Shown here: piece by piece, positions 49,160 through 59,380 of the stretch
Position numbering within the stretch: the first letter of the stretch is position 1
Layout: each line of letters begins with the position of its first letter
Assembly (NCBI GenBank): GCA_010094025.1
Contig: ML991865.1
Location: forward strand, 17,262 to 81,261
From: Viridothelium virens
Taxonomy: Eukaryota; Ascomycota; Dothideomycetes; Trypetheliales; Trypetheliaceae
Direction: 5' to 3'
Length of the DNA: 64,000 bases
The notes under the pieces: generated by a model
Databases searched by the model: none
Seen by the model: only the letters and a program-made list of their open reading frames with translations
What the model was told of the DNA's origin: nothing
Made by a program: the position numbers and the translations under genes

Positions 49160-50497
49160 ATGTCCGCAGTGCCACAGTTACGGGCCTTAGGCGGCGTTAT
49201 CGGACTCAGCGCTGTTCTTGCATTAACTGCTGTTCATCCCTACTCGAGGCAAATTCTAAGTAATAATATATCCTACCCTCTGCCGAAGGGAACATGGCGT
49301 GCGATCGCTATCATCTTTGCCATACTCAATCTGAAAAATGTACCCTTAGTCTGGCATGTAAGTATCCATGTCCTCTTCTCAGAGCATAAGAAGTCATAAA
49401 TCTCCAACTCTGTTAGAGAGCTAGCTGACCCGAGCTGATATCAATTCCAATAGTTTCGTGTTTTCCGCTCGATGTTAGTTCAGCTGATTGAGCGTCAACG
49501 GCGTCCATTTCCTCCTCGCGCGCTCTTCCTTCCCCTTATTACCAAGTCCGCTTGGACACCCCTCCTCGAACTCGATTACAACTTACACAAATCCAACTCT
49601 ACCTACTTCGCTGATCTCGACGTTGCGCGAGCGCAGCTTATGTTATGTCTCCTCCGCACAGGGATCCAGCGTCTCATGAAAGGCGAGGAGTCTACGATGG
49701 TTGAAGAGACACGACGTAGTGGCTCAGTGGCTAGGTACGGAGTAGAAAACCATGCGCAGGAAGCCTTGAAGGGAGGGGGAAAGTTCTTGATTGCTTTAGG
49801 AGGAATCAGCTGCCATTTCAAAAAGGAGATCAAGGCATACAGTGGTTACGAAATCTGGACGAGGGTGCTCAGCTGGGATCGGAAATGGATTTATTTAGTG
49901 TCACACATCGTGAAGAGGGGGTTGGCGAAGCCAGAGGAGTACGTATTACAAACGGGACGGTGGGGCGGGAGGAGCACGGAATTAAGGGGTAATAAGGAGA
50001 AGGAAACTAGCGAGGAGGCAAGAGCGAGAAGGAAGGAGGAGTGGAAGAGTGGAATATATGCGACAAGTGTGGCGAAATACGTGGTGAAGAGGGGGAGGAT
50101 AACAATTCCGCCAGAGTTGGTCCTTGAGCGCTCCAAACTATTACCACCACGTCCACCTGAACGGAAGGAGGATCCGATCTCGAAACCTATGCTTGAGGGC
50201 GACGAAAACGCAGATCAATCAATGATCTCGGTCGAAGCTGCTCAATCAATGCAGGACACAAGTAAGAAGAGTGCCGTCCTAGTCAATGGTGCAGAGACGT
50301 CAGACATGAGCTCCGCGAATGCCACATGTGACAGCACTACCTCTGACGAAGATGGTTGGGATTGGGAGGCATGCGAGAAGAAGCGACTCGAAGGGCTCAA
50401 ATTTGCGGAGATGTTTGCTGGACTTGATGCTCTTCACGATGAGTTTGATGGTGGAGTTGATGGAGTTCTTGGGTCATACGTCGATCTTTTTTGGTAG
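49160..50497 (+). CDS. THEM6-like hotdog-fold thioesterase family protein
   Basis: Two exons, 49160-49357 and 49454-50497, giving 413 aa. A hydrophobic N-terminal segment (ALGGVIGLSAVLALTAV, residues ~8-24) and a second (IAIIFAILNLKNVPLVW, ~49-66) suggest membrane attachment. The region from about residue 70 reads LELDYNLHKSNSTYFADLDVARAQLM, the signature I associate with fungal 4HBT_2/THEM6-like proteins, whose hotdog fold occurs in acyl-CoA thioesterases. The C-terminal third is charged and disordered (Glu/Lys-rich, then Ser/Asp-rich), ending in a helix LKFAEMFAGLDALHDEF. Substrate and role are unknown; members are sometimes labelled 'capsule polysaccharide' proteins by automatic annotation, which I do not follow. 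The stop is 193 bp from the 3' end of the eIF2D gene, convergent. Confidence 0.78.
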
Positions 50498-50690
50498 TGG
50501 TGTTGGTTCATGAACTGGATTCATTCTAGACCTCGAATAGACGGGAGGGTTCACATGATATAGATCTCGAGAGGCGAGCTTCGTGGATATACCCAGCTGA
50601 TGTTGGACGCCGCTCTTATGTTGCATTAGTGTTGTATATACTGCTACCTAATCCAACATCTATTATGTAGCTGTAGGCCCATTTAGGATA

Positions 50691-52787
50691 TTACCTCTTC
50701 TTCCCCTTCGTCTTATCTAAAACCTCTACCCATTGACTTCTTATGCCTCTTCTTTCCAGAGCCTTAATCACGGCATCTTTTTGTGGGCCTTGAACCATGA
50801 TCTCTTTCTTGTCTTCTTTAGGACTACTTCCAACAAGTTTCTCAACACTTGAACTCCCAGCACAGACTTTCTTCAGCTCCTCAGCCAAGGGCTGTGGTGG
50901 AATGAAAAAGCTCTCTATACCACTGATCTTAGTGACAGTCTTATTGCCGCTACGGGTCTCCAAAGTGATCTTGACCTTTGGAGGCATGCCACTTCGAGGC
51001 TTAGCAGTAGAAAGCTTCTGCTTGTTGCGTAGAATCGCGTGGTGAGGTGAGCAGGAAGTGACGAGGCGGTCAATCAGAGCGTCCCGAGGAACAGTGCCTT
51101 TGGCGATGACCTTAGAGTCCAACGGGGAAGACCCATCAAAAACGACATTTGCTAAAATCGGATTGAGTTCAACCAGACGTTTGTTCGTAGATGAGATCAG
51201 GTTTTCCGACTCTATATACTTCGTGATTGCAGGTCGAATATCGGCAGCTGAGAAGAGTGAGTTAGAAGACGCCTCGGCTCCAAATATGGGGGACAGTTTC
51301 TCTTTTGGACGGTAAAGAGTCAGAACTTCAATGCTCTGACCGACTGAATCATCTCCGGTATCAATTTCGACAGTCGCCTTGCCCCCGCGACCAAGGCTTG
51401 CGCCAGCAGCTGTCTCTTTTTTGGGTAGTTTATATGGAACGAACTCCAACACCTCTCGATCGTCAAAGTCGATATCTAATATGACTACTTCATTTCCGTC
51501 ACGGTCCTTTGTTTTGACGATCTTCTGTTTATCAAGATGTTTCATAAATTTCTTGATATTCTTCCAGCTGGTCTTTTTGATCTGAATGGTCGTTGATTGT
51601 TCGGGACTATGGATAGGGAGAAAAGGTTGTACAAGGTTAGACATGACAAATGATTGGGACAGAGGGAACTGTAGGCCGAAGTTGTTTTGGCCTTTATTTG
51701 TCTCCTTGTAATGATGTATGCCATAGAGAAACGCTTTGTAGAACGCCTCGTCGATATCTGTATGTTCGGTTTAGCTGAGTCTCTTTTTGGTAGGCAAATC
51801 TACCTTTCGTTGTCAATTCTGATGTGTTGGCCTGATCGAAGAGTTCATTCTTCGGGGCATCTTCTCCGCTAACATGTTCATTCTTGTCTGACGAGTTGAG
51901 CTCGTGCGAATTAGCATTCCCCAAGGATACACCACCGTCATCTGCATCGTCTTCACCAAGGTCAAGGCCTTCAGCTCGTTGAGCTAGATCTGAGTTATTC
52001 GTAGCATTTTCGTCCCAGCCGTCAAGATGTTCCGGAGCAGTAGTACCTGGCCTACCGTTTGTGCTCCACGCCCAAATCTCATCCCCACACCAATGGACCG
52101 TCCGCACTGCGCGACCCTTTTGACCGTTGACGGAGCCGAGGCGATTGATGTCAATCTCGCAAATGCCTACGGCCATTGGTACAGAAGGAGAATCAATGCT
52201 TGCAATGGCGACCAGAGAGTCTTTTGTGGCCTTGGAAGGGAACGGAGGTCCGGCGAGCCCAGGTGTCATAAGGTCAGCGCCACCTTGAAGTTTCTTCACG
52301 ACAAAATCGGGTGTATGTAAGAGCGGAATGAGTCTAGGATGTTTCCAGAGCGTATAAACTGAGTAGAGAAGTCAGTTGCCTCATCTGAGTCACTGCGAAC
52401 CTCATGTCTGACCTGTAGGATATAGCTTGCCCTCAACGTCAACCCACAATATACGTTGTTCGTCACCTGAATACGTTCCAACGTATATCGTGCCTGAAAT
52501 TTTCTTGAGATCCGGTCCATGTGTAGTCGAAAATCGAGCAGATTGCGCGTTTTCTGGCAGTAGCGAATTCCTCAAAGAGCTATGCTCTGCCACGGCAGTG
52601 GCTTTGTCTTCGACACTAGCATCCTGGACAGCGGATGATTCGAGACTGAGATCTTTTATTATCTGATCTGCTATGTGACGACGATCAGACGAGCGGAGGG
52701 GCGCCAGCGGTTTAACCTGCATTTCATTGGCAAATGGACGGGGTTGTATTCAAACAAGTTCCTTACATTTGGTTTCTTTTTGAACAT
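50691..52787 (-). CDS. TMA64: Translation factor eIF2D / ligatin homologue Tma64
   Basis: Four exons: 52767-52787 (7 codons), 52413-52716, 51804-52358 and 50691-51757, giving 648 aa. The N-terminus MFKKKPNVKPLAPLRSSDRR starts the eIF2D-specific domain; a PUA-like region follows (YTLWKHPRLIPLLHTP, GADLMTPGL, MAVGICEIDI). A Glu/Asp-rich acidic linker lies near residues 225-295. Then come a winged-helix/SWIB-like part (DIDEAFYKAFLYGIHHY, SWKNIKKFMKHLDKQKIVKTKD) and a C-terminal SUI1 domain (ITLETRSGNKTVTKISGIESFFI, EIMVQGPQKDAVIKALERRGI). eIF2D removes deacylated tRNA and mRNA from post-termination 40S subunits and can deliver tRNA without GTP. All domains are present in order, so the gene looks intact. 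The 21-nt first exon is typical for a hard-to-predict start. Confidence 0.94.
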
Positions 52788-53129
52788 GATTATACTTCTC
52801 AGGCAAGTCTCTTAAAATGACTCTATCTGTATGCTCCTTGGATGAGTAGTAACAAAGACGGCAGATCCCAGAACTGAAAGGGAGAGTGCTCTTGATGCTT
52901 CACGCCATCGTTATGACGTCAGTGCTTTTCCAGGTCTATTCACGCTTCAGCGGAGTATTTTCCGTGGTTTTCAACAGACCTCCACAAAATGCAAGGCTTT
53001 CCTTCTTCGAAGAATTATATTTCATCCACAAGCAGATCCACAGTTCATATGCAAGAGTCTCATGATTTGTGATACGTTTTGAAAATAGACAATGTTCGCC
53101 TGGGTATCTCTCGATCATTTTGTAATGGC
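52788..53129. other. intergenic region eIF2D/acyl-CoA dehydrogenase
   Basis: 342 bp holding the eIF2D promoter and the 3' flank of the acyl-CoA dehydrogenase gene. Nothing else is seen. Confidence 0.5.
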
Positions 53130-54437
53130 CTACAGTTTTGTTGGCCTCCCCTTCCCCGCCCCCATGAAGCCAAAGAGATAACCTGCCACTTTCCTCATCT
53201 GAATTTCCTCACTACCTTCCGTAATTCGGTACCTTCGGTGATGTCTCCAAATGTGCTCAAATGGCTTCTCTCGCCCGTATCCCATACCGCCATGAACCTG
53301 GATAGCACGATCCGCAGCCTCCGTACAAAGTCTATTTGCCCAGTAGTTACACATCGATACCTTGTCCCCAAGCTGAGCCTCAACATCCACATGTGAGATG
53401 CGATCCATCTCAGATGCCGTTTTCCGGATTAGTAGCCGCAGCATCTCACACTGAGTGGCGAGTTCGACAAGTGGGAATTGGATAGCTTGATTCGTCGCTA
53501 ATGGCTTTCCAAATGGCGCGCGGGAGACGGCGTATGTGATAGATTCATTTACACAGTAAATAGCCGCTCCTAGGGAGCTAGCAGCTTGTCGGATACGGTT
53601 TTCGTGTACGAAAGCTTGAGCGACAGCGAGGCCAGAGTGAAGCGGACCAAGGACACAAGAAGATGGGACGAAAACATTACGTAGAGAGATAGTGGCATGA
53701 TCAGTAGGCATATTGAGGGTCCATTGATAACTCTCGATGGTGAGACCAGGAGTATGCCTGGGTACAATAAGGCAGGTAATTCCTGTTAGGGAGCCGGAGG
53801 CACCAGATGTCCGGGCGAAGATGAAACAGTGGGTTGCTTTATGCATACCAGTCTGCCACTTTTTTGCACCGTTAATGAGCCAGCCGTTCACGCCATCGCG
53901 AATTTCAGGAATAGCTTTGGTGTCCATGAAGGTTGCATCGCTGCCGTGGGAAGGTTCGGTGAGTCCGAATGTAATTCGTATCCTGCCTTCCAATCGACCC
54001 CAAATCAACTCCTCCCTCTGCTTTTCACTGCCGAAGTGGAGCAACATAACAATATCGGGGAAGTTTCCAACGATGCTGTGCTCATTCTGCAGATCATTGA
54101 ACAGCCCGAGACCCTTCGATGCCAAATGTTCCCGTATGACGCTCATCCAAAGGTTGCTTCCTCTTCCCTCAGACTCGTTTTGACCGCCATACCTCTTCGG
54201 CAATGAGAATCGCCAAAAGCCTGCCTGATCTGCTAGCCGTGTACATTCTTTAAGTAATTCCTCCCACTCTTCGCACGGAAGGCCACCAGCATCCCAATTT
54301 GTACGCGCATTTTCACGACGGTGGTCGAAGAAGCGCTCATTGTCATTCTTAGCTTGAAGAGGCCTAATCTCGCGGTCGATGAAGGTGTCGAGAGCACCGA
54401 GGTATTGCAGGAGCTCTGGAGGAAGGTCGAAATTCAT
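53130..54437 (-). CDS. Acyl-CoA dehydrogenase family protein
   Basis: A single exon of 435 aa from MNFDLPPELLQYLG at 54437. An upstream in-frame ATG (54545) would add 36 unlike residues and was not chosen. The flavin-dependent dehydrogenase fold is clear: FGLTEPSHGSDATFM (FAD/substrate loop), GAKKWQTGMHKATHCFIFART, and the C-terminal QVHGGMGYGREKPFEHIWRHHRRYRITEGSEEIQ. It resembles the ACAD10/11-type fungal group. The enzyme would oxidise an acyl-CoA to the 2-enoyl-CoA. No mitochondrial presequence is visible. The protein ends in Thr-Lys-Leu, close to the peroxisomal PTS1 consensus [SAC]-[KRH]-[LM], so peroxisomal import is possible; many moulds use dehydrogenases in peroxisomal beta-oxidation. 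Natural substrate unknown. Confidence 0.93.
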   Translation of the reverse strand: MNFDLPPELLQYLGALDTFIDREIRPLQAKNDNERFFDHRRENARTNWDAGGLPCEEWEELLKECTRLADQAGFWRFSLPKRYGGQNESEGRGSNLWMSVIREHLASKGLGLFNDLQNEHSIVGNFPDIVMLLHFGSEKQREELIWGRLEGRIRITFGLTEPSHGSDATFMDTKAIPEIRDGVNGWLINGAKKWQTGMHKATHCFIFARTSGASGSLTGITCLIVPRHTPGLTIESYQWTLNMPTDHATISLRNVFVPSSCVLGPLHSGLAVAQAFVHENRIRQAASSLGAAIYCVNESITYAVSRAPFGKPLATNQAIQFPLVELATQCEMLRLLIRKTASEMDRISHVDVEAQLGDKVSMCNYWANRLCTEAADRAIQVHGGMGYGREKPFEHIWRHHRRYRITEGSEEIQMRKVAGYLFGFMGAGKGRPTKL

Positions 54438-56390
54438 AGTAAGTAGTAAGAGTAGAGCGAAAGAGTGGAGGCTAAAGATTCGAGGATCGATCGAGGAATC
54501 GTTATGATCTTCTACCTTACCGATCGATACATGATGATTACACATCCTGAAAGGACGCTACGACACTGGTTCTACCAGTATGGTAGCAGCCATCTAGATA
54601 TGCCGTAATTCCCGGCGTTTAGAATATCGGACCATATTGCTGTAGCGTGTGCGGGGTATGTGCCATAAGCTCGAGTGCTGCGGTGATGGTAAGGTAGCGC
54701 GGGCACGTAAAGTAAGATACCTCGAAGCCTCGGCCGTGAGCGCGTCGAAGGCGGTGAGTGATTTCTACCTCTTCGTACGTACGGTACCTAAGTGAGGTAC
54801 CAACCCACCAACCTCTTGTACTCTGTACCTCTCATCGCAATTCGTCTTCACAAGTTCCTGTAGCTCAGATAGTTAGCTCTTGGACCTATTCGGAAAACTC
54901 CCACAACGACCGTGCCTGAGCCAATTTTATCACTAGCCTAGCTTTGTGCTTGCATGGTGGAAAATCTGAAATCAGAACCTCTTACGCCTCCTCTCACATG
55001 CGTGTTCGTCAACGTCTACCACTGCCAATCAGCTTCATCTTCTCAGATGGGTTGAAGAAATAAAAATCGTTGCAATGCAAAGGTGCTCGAATGTACTAGT
55101 ACAGCCATCTTTAGATCTGGATCCACATGTTTCCAATTTCCACACGAGAACAAGGTGTTGCAGCTTTATGCCATAGGCAACGAAGATGCTATGGACGTGC
55201 CTTCTGGACCAAGTGATCGATCAGTGTATACTCTTTACTCCGAGACTAAGAGCCATGGACCCCACAAGCCAAGGATCTGGTATGGCGCAGAGCACAGATA
55301 ACGTGTGGACGACTAAGCGTCCAGAGTAGAGAAGGCTGCAAAAATGACTGGTTATACTCCCGCCCTGAGTCTGAGATGAGGTCTCATTGAATTTTCTGAA
55401 CTCAGCAATAATCATGATACGATTTTAGCAACGATGAAAGCGTTTACACGACATTGATTTGCGGTTGACTCAACGTCCTCCTCAAAATCCTTCCCACGAG
55501 TTTTTGAGTCCAATCGAATAGCGAATCTTTCTCTTGTAGGGACTTTGATTGTCCCTGAAAGAATGCAACATATATCTCATACGAATGGGCATTTGATGAA
55601 TCGTCGCTCTATTCCATGGACCAGCAAAAGGCGTCATAGCGGTACATTATGCGACTGATCTGTCCGACGAGCTGAATCATGGACTCTGTCACGTTTTCCA
55701 CTATGACCATCATTGTCCACACGGATGAGGTCCCACCGCAAATCCTCTGGAGTATATGACACTGTCAAGCACTGAGTCGCCATGGACATGTCTTCCATAG
55801 CCTTGTCTTTCAATCATAGGCTCGCTCCTCCTTACCTACTAATGCGGCGTTGCGGATTCTAGCTGGTCAAGGAGGTCGGAGTAGTGTCTGAAGATTGTAT
55901 CTCTCCAGGTGGGTAAGAGTCCGAAAGTATCTGAAGGTAGCATGATAATGTTCCGAGATCCATGTTCGGCTGTTCAAAATGCCAGTCTGCGTGCCAACGT
56001 AGTGCATCCAAAGAGTGGGTACGAACCCACTTCTCACCCCATCCACCTTCCAAGTGAATTTTCTATATGCAGATCATATAGAGCACGCGACACTTTTCGC
56101 TGGCCAAAACAAGAACTCTGAAGTCATGCTCACTTTACTTCTCAGCATCCAAGGTATGAGTGCAGTTTCCGCTAGTCCTCCTAGCACAACTGGCACCGCT
56201 AGGGGAAGTCTCTTGGTGACTGGCGTAGTCTATCTTCAAAATTCCTCGCACGACTACCTCGATCAGGGCGGAGCACTAGAGAAGTGCCATTGCAAATTAC
56301 GCTGCTACGCGGAAAGGATATTTACACAAGAAGTTCGATACCGACACTGTAAACGAACCTCATAGCTACAACGTTCCCGGACGTTACGAG
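54438..56390. other. 1.95 kb gene-poor region
   Basis: Upstream of both the acyl-CoA dehydrogenase and the disordered-protein gene (divergent). A cluster of GTACGT/GGTACC words lies near 54775-54800. Frames of up to 116 codons (56015-56365) show no family resemblance. No tRNA could be built from the tRNA-like words at 54856-54885. Confidence 0.45.
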
Positions 56391-57806
56391 ATGGCTTCTG
56401 CGAACCACCGGCGCGCGCACTCGCATAATGTACCTCCATCGCTACCCATAGAATGGTGTCACCGGAGCGGTGTCAATGAAAGGAATCGCACTCGAGCTTA
56501 CCAAGCGCCGCCATATTCAACTTCAGACCAACGTCAACCCTACGATCGACCAAGGATTACAACTGACCAGAGACCTTCCCAGTTCGACTTACCCTATGAC
56601 GAATATCTGCTGCCAAATTCCTTTGAACGTAAAAAACCAAACTTTGCCAACACTCAAAGAATTGGCTTCGATCAACATCGACGTGGAGGAGTCAACCACG
56701 AGAACGGCAAGGAAGACGCCAATTACAAGCTAAATAAGAGCATTCGCAAAGATCCCGACCCACCTGCATCAAAAGATCGAGTGACGCACGGTGCCATCCA
56801 TAGTCGTCAAGAGCAAAACCCTATTGAAGACTGGCTTCTCAACTCCTCCCATATCGATGATACTCGAAGCACTAGTACCGAAACCGTTGTGGATGACAAA
56901 GCCTTGCGACCAAGTCAGAGCTATTTCCGGAGCCCTCAACATAGAGGCCATCGGGGTCAATCAGCGCAAGGATACACAAGAGGCGGTAAGGACCTGCATT
57001 GGCTGAATAGCTATCTTCCTGCGCACTCGAATACCAGCACTGAGACAGTCGTAGCTGATAATAGGTTTCGAAATGTTAAGGATTACGACCCAAGTAGCTA
57101 CAAGGAGCGCGGCTGGAAGATTCAGAATGCAGAGAACAGAATTCCACAAGAACGGGCTGTTAGATCTCAACAGGCGGCCATCAGAGTCCAGCAAGGGAAT
57201 ACCAACAGGATTCGAGAAGAGGCAAGAAACAAGGCCCTACACGATGAAGACTTCTCTGCATTTCTTCGCGAAGAATTCCAGAAAGTACCAGAAAGAATGA
57301 AAGGGGCAAACAAGAAATGGCCAGGTCTGGACTATGGCCAAGCAATCGGCAAGGCGTTTCTTAGCGAATCCTCCTTCTCATTCACGGGTCCAGGTCCATC
57401 TCGAACCGCTGAGGACGTACCACACCCTTCTTATCGAGATGCCAAGCATCGCCGTTTTAAAAGCACAGGACTCGAGGCAACAAACGATAGTTCACCCAAG
57501 CCGGGCGGAGCAAGCCACTGGGCCTACTCTGGCCTCCCTATCAACCGGTCGCTGCGTAATCCCATTGGCGTATTTCTGGACCAGGTGACAAGAAAGCATC
57601 TGCTTTCCGCCAAGAAGACTGATGAACGTGACACCTCGGAGAATTTGGCCCGAATTGGGGATCTCATGGAATATAAAGCGTGCGGGAGTCGCGGATCCCG
57701 TCCACCAAGCCCGGACTGGATTAAGGAATATGCGAAGGCGAGGCTTGAGCCGGAGCAAAACGCATTGTCACACTATGAGAAGCTGGAGAAGGGGCTTGGG
57801 AAGTAA
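56391..57806 (+). CDS. hypothetical, largely disordered protein
   Basis: A single exon of 471 aa from an ATG at 56391. I do not recognise the family. It is rich in Arg, Gln, Ser, Asn and His, with little hydrophobic content over residues 1-280, so most is likely disordered. Two similar stretches, DTRSTSTETVVDDKALR (~162) and HSNTSTETVVADNRFR (~217), form an internal repeat. More ordered pieces come later: EDFSAFLREEFQKVPE, WAYSGLPINRSLRNPIGVFLDQVTRKHL and the terminal helix PEQNALSHYEKLEKGLGK. The length and lack of stops over 1.4 kb, with ordinary codon use, argue that it is real. Nothing in the neighbours suggests a role. Confidence 0.65.
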   Translation: MASANHRRAHSHNVPPSLPIEWCHRSGVNERNRTRAYQAPPYSTSDQRQPYDRPRITTDQRPSQFDLPYDEYLLPNSFERKKPNFANTQRIGFDQHRRGGVNHENGKEDANYKLNKSIRKDPDPPASKDRVTHGAIHSRQEQNPIEDWLLNSSHIDDTRSTSTETVVDDKALRPSQSYFRSPQHRGHRGQSAQGYTRGGKDLHWLNSYLPAHSNTSTETVVADNRFRNVKDYDPSSYKERGWKIQNAENRIPQERAVRSQQAAIRVQQGNTNRIREEARNKALHDEDFSAFLREEFQKVPERMKGANKKWPGLDYGQAIGKAFLSESSFSFTGPGPSRTAEDVPHPSYRDAKHRRFKSTGLEATNDSSPKPGGASHWAYSGLPINRSLRNPIGVFLDQVTRKHLLSAKKTDERDTSENLARIGDLMEYKACGSRGSRPPSPDWIKEYAKARLEPEQNALSHYEKLEKGLGK

Positions 57807-58006
57807 TGGTCTGAAGGTTCTTAGCGCCATGTTCGAGTTAGTCATGACGATCAGAGGGCCGATCTGAAAGGGCTGGAGCTTTGTCACTATCTGACATAGG
57901 TTTTTGGGCAGTTAAGAAACTCTATCTGGATTGCGGATCTAATAATTTGGCACAGGCGCCAAGATAAATGAGTGGTGTAGCCGATCAGACTCTTCTTACT
58001 GAAATA

Positions 58007-58708
58007 TTAAGTATGATAGACGGGTGTCCCCCGAGACCAATCTAACTGCCGCTTGCAATACCACGTATCCGATGGGTTTCCCCCAATCCCGCAGATATCT
58101 CCAAGCCCAGTGTCCTGCTCTAAGGATGTGTACAAGCTAAAGCCGTGCTGTTCGAGACATTCCAACAATATCAGCAAGAGCTCGCGTGCCTTGACCGTGT
58201 TCAAGCCAACCACGAGCTAGGGACAACCTTTGAACTGAATCCCGAATACCGTGTCCTCTGCTCGGGCTCGGTGTCTCTGCACTCGCTCGCCATATGCCTG
58301 AACCAGTGCGGCCTGTAGCTCGTCCGGAGCATCGATTAGATAAAGGAAATCATCGCCCATGAAACTGATGCAGATCCAGCGATAGAGCTGTGGAGCCGGA
58401 TTCTGACATCGAAGAAATAGCGTGTCTTTACCAGCGCCTTTGGGGTAAATATTTACGGCTGTATTGAGGACCCAACCCGAGTCAAAAAGGCCAGACAGGA
58501 GGCCGCACATGAACCGACGAGACTGAGACTTGAACCTAGACTCCATAATGTAATCCCAGGGGTGGTTCTTGAGTTTCAGCTCGAACGATGAACCGTAGAC
58601 ACGCTCACCCTGAACGCCTTTTGGCCAGGCGGATTTGACGAGATCCTGTCTACGAGAGTGACAGTCGTGAGGAAAGTTCATTAATCGAATCCGATTTGAC
58701 ATGTGCAT
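58007..58708 (-). pseudogene. two-repeat fungal protein of unknown function, interrupted by in-frame TAG
   Basis: From the ATG at 58708 the frame runs 163 codons to a TAG at 58217-58219, then continues in the same frame for about 70 codons to a stop at 58007. The whole reads like a fungal family I know only as hypothetical, with two repeats each starting YEFKLxGxPW-like: here SSFELKLKNHPW (repeat 1) and FGIQFKGCP-stop (repeat 2). The stop falls exactly where repeat 2 should carry Trp, so a single TGG-to-TAG change explains it. The downstream part (ARELLLILLECLEQHGFSLYTSLEQ, DTWYCKRQLDWSRGTPVYH) is the normal C-terminus of the family. Upstream sequence suggests that an N-terminal exon may be missing from this model. 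Function unknown. It may be a pseudogene, a strain polymorphism or a sequence error. Confidence 0.7.
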
Positions 58709-59380
58709 TGAGAGGCAGGCAAATTGGGTATGAAATACTGAAGACGAGCTTTCGCCGCCCGCTAGTTGTGTTGCTGCATCCTGGTATAGCGGTGGAGAGG
58801 GAAGTTTTTGTAGGTCTTGTGAGTTCGGCTGGGGTGCCTGTCTTCTCTGCCATGCTTCTTGTGCTTGATGAGAGAGCCAAAGATCTCAGACTTCGGGTAA
58901 TTTTTCAGAATAGCAGACGAACACTAGGAGATGCGTGTATTGTTTCTGGATGATAACAACCATGTCTTCCTAATTACTACCGACAGAGATGTGGAAAGTC
59001 CTACCGTATCGCACTGAGAATGTGCGGACCGCGAGTAATGCCGATCTTCAAGCTCAGGCAGTCCATATAGATGTTCGCGCCTTACAAGACCAATAATCGC
59101 GGATTGGACGTTTTTACGTTGGGTGGCTCTGAAGTCGAAAGATGCAGCCGCAAGGTTGATCGGAGATCATCAATTCGCGCACAACTCGGAACATTTTGTT
59201 GTCGGCGCCCCACTCTCCACTCCATGATGGGAATACTATTTGACGTTGGCTCCAAGAACGGTCCACTGCTCTTTGATCGAAACAAAGGAAATGCAATGAT
59301 GATATCTTGCTGAAGACACTAGCATTCAACACTTGACGTGCTGTGTTTGCTTGGGAATCGAAAAGGACCCCTTACCAAGA
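58709..59380. other. intergenic region before CapA-like gene
   Basis: About 670 bp between divergent genes. A plus-strand frame at 58696-58953 (85 codons) overlaps the start of the broken gene and an antisense frame of 76 codons lies at 58650-58880; neither matches a family. A missing 5' exon of the broken gene could lie here. Confidence 0.4.

Noticed and set aside
48907-49263. 118-codon plus-strand frame before the thioesterase gene
   Set aside because: It overlaps the first exon of the thioesterase in another frame and matches no family; more likely 5' leader sequence.
54438-54545. Upstream ATG for the acyl-CoA dehydrogenase (36 more residues)
   Set aside because: The added residues are not conserved-looking and do not form a mitochondrial presequence; MNFDLPPELL is the better start.
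54856-54890. tRNA-like words (TCCTGTAGCTCAGATAGTTAG) suggesting a tRNA gene
   Set aside because: No matching anticodon stem, T-arm (GTTCGAAnC) or acceptor pairing follows within 90 bases.
56015-56365. 116-codon plus-strand frame before the disordered-protein gene
   Set aside because: Composition and lack of motifs look random; it ends before the next gene in another frame.
58696-58953. 85-codon plus-strand frame opposite the start of the broken gene
   Set aside because: No family resemblance and no promoter or splice evidence; it could be chance antisense.
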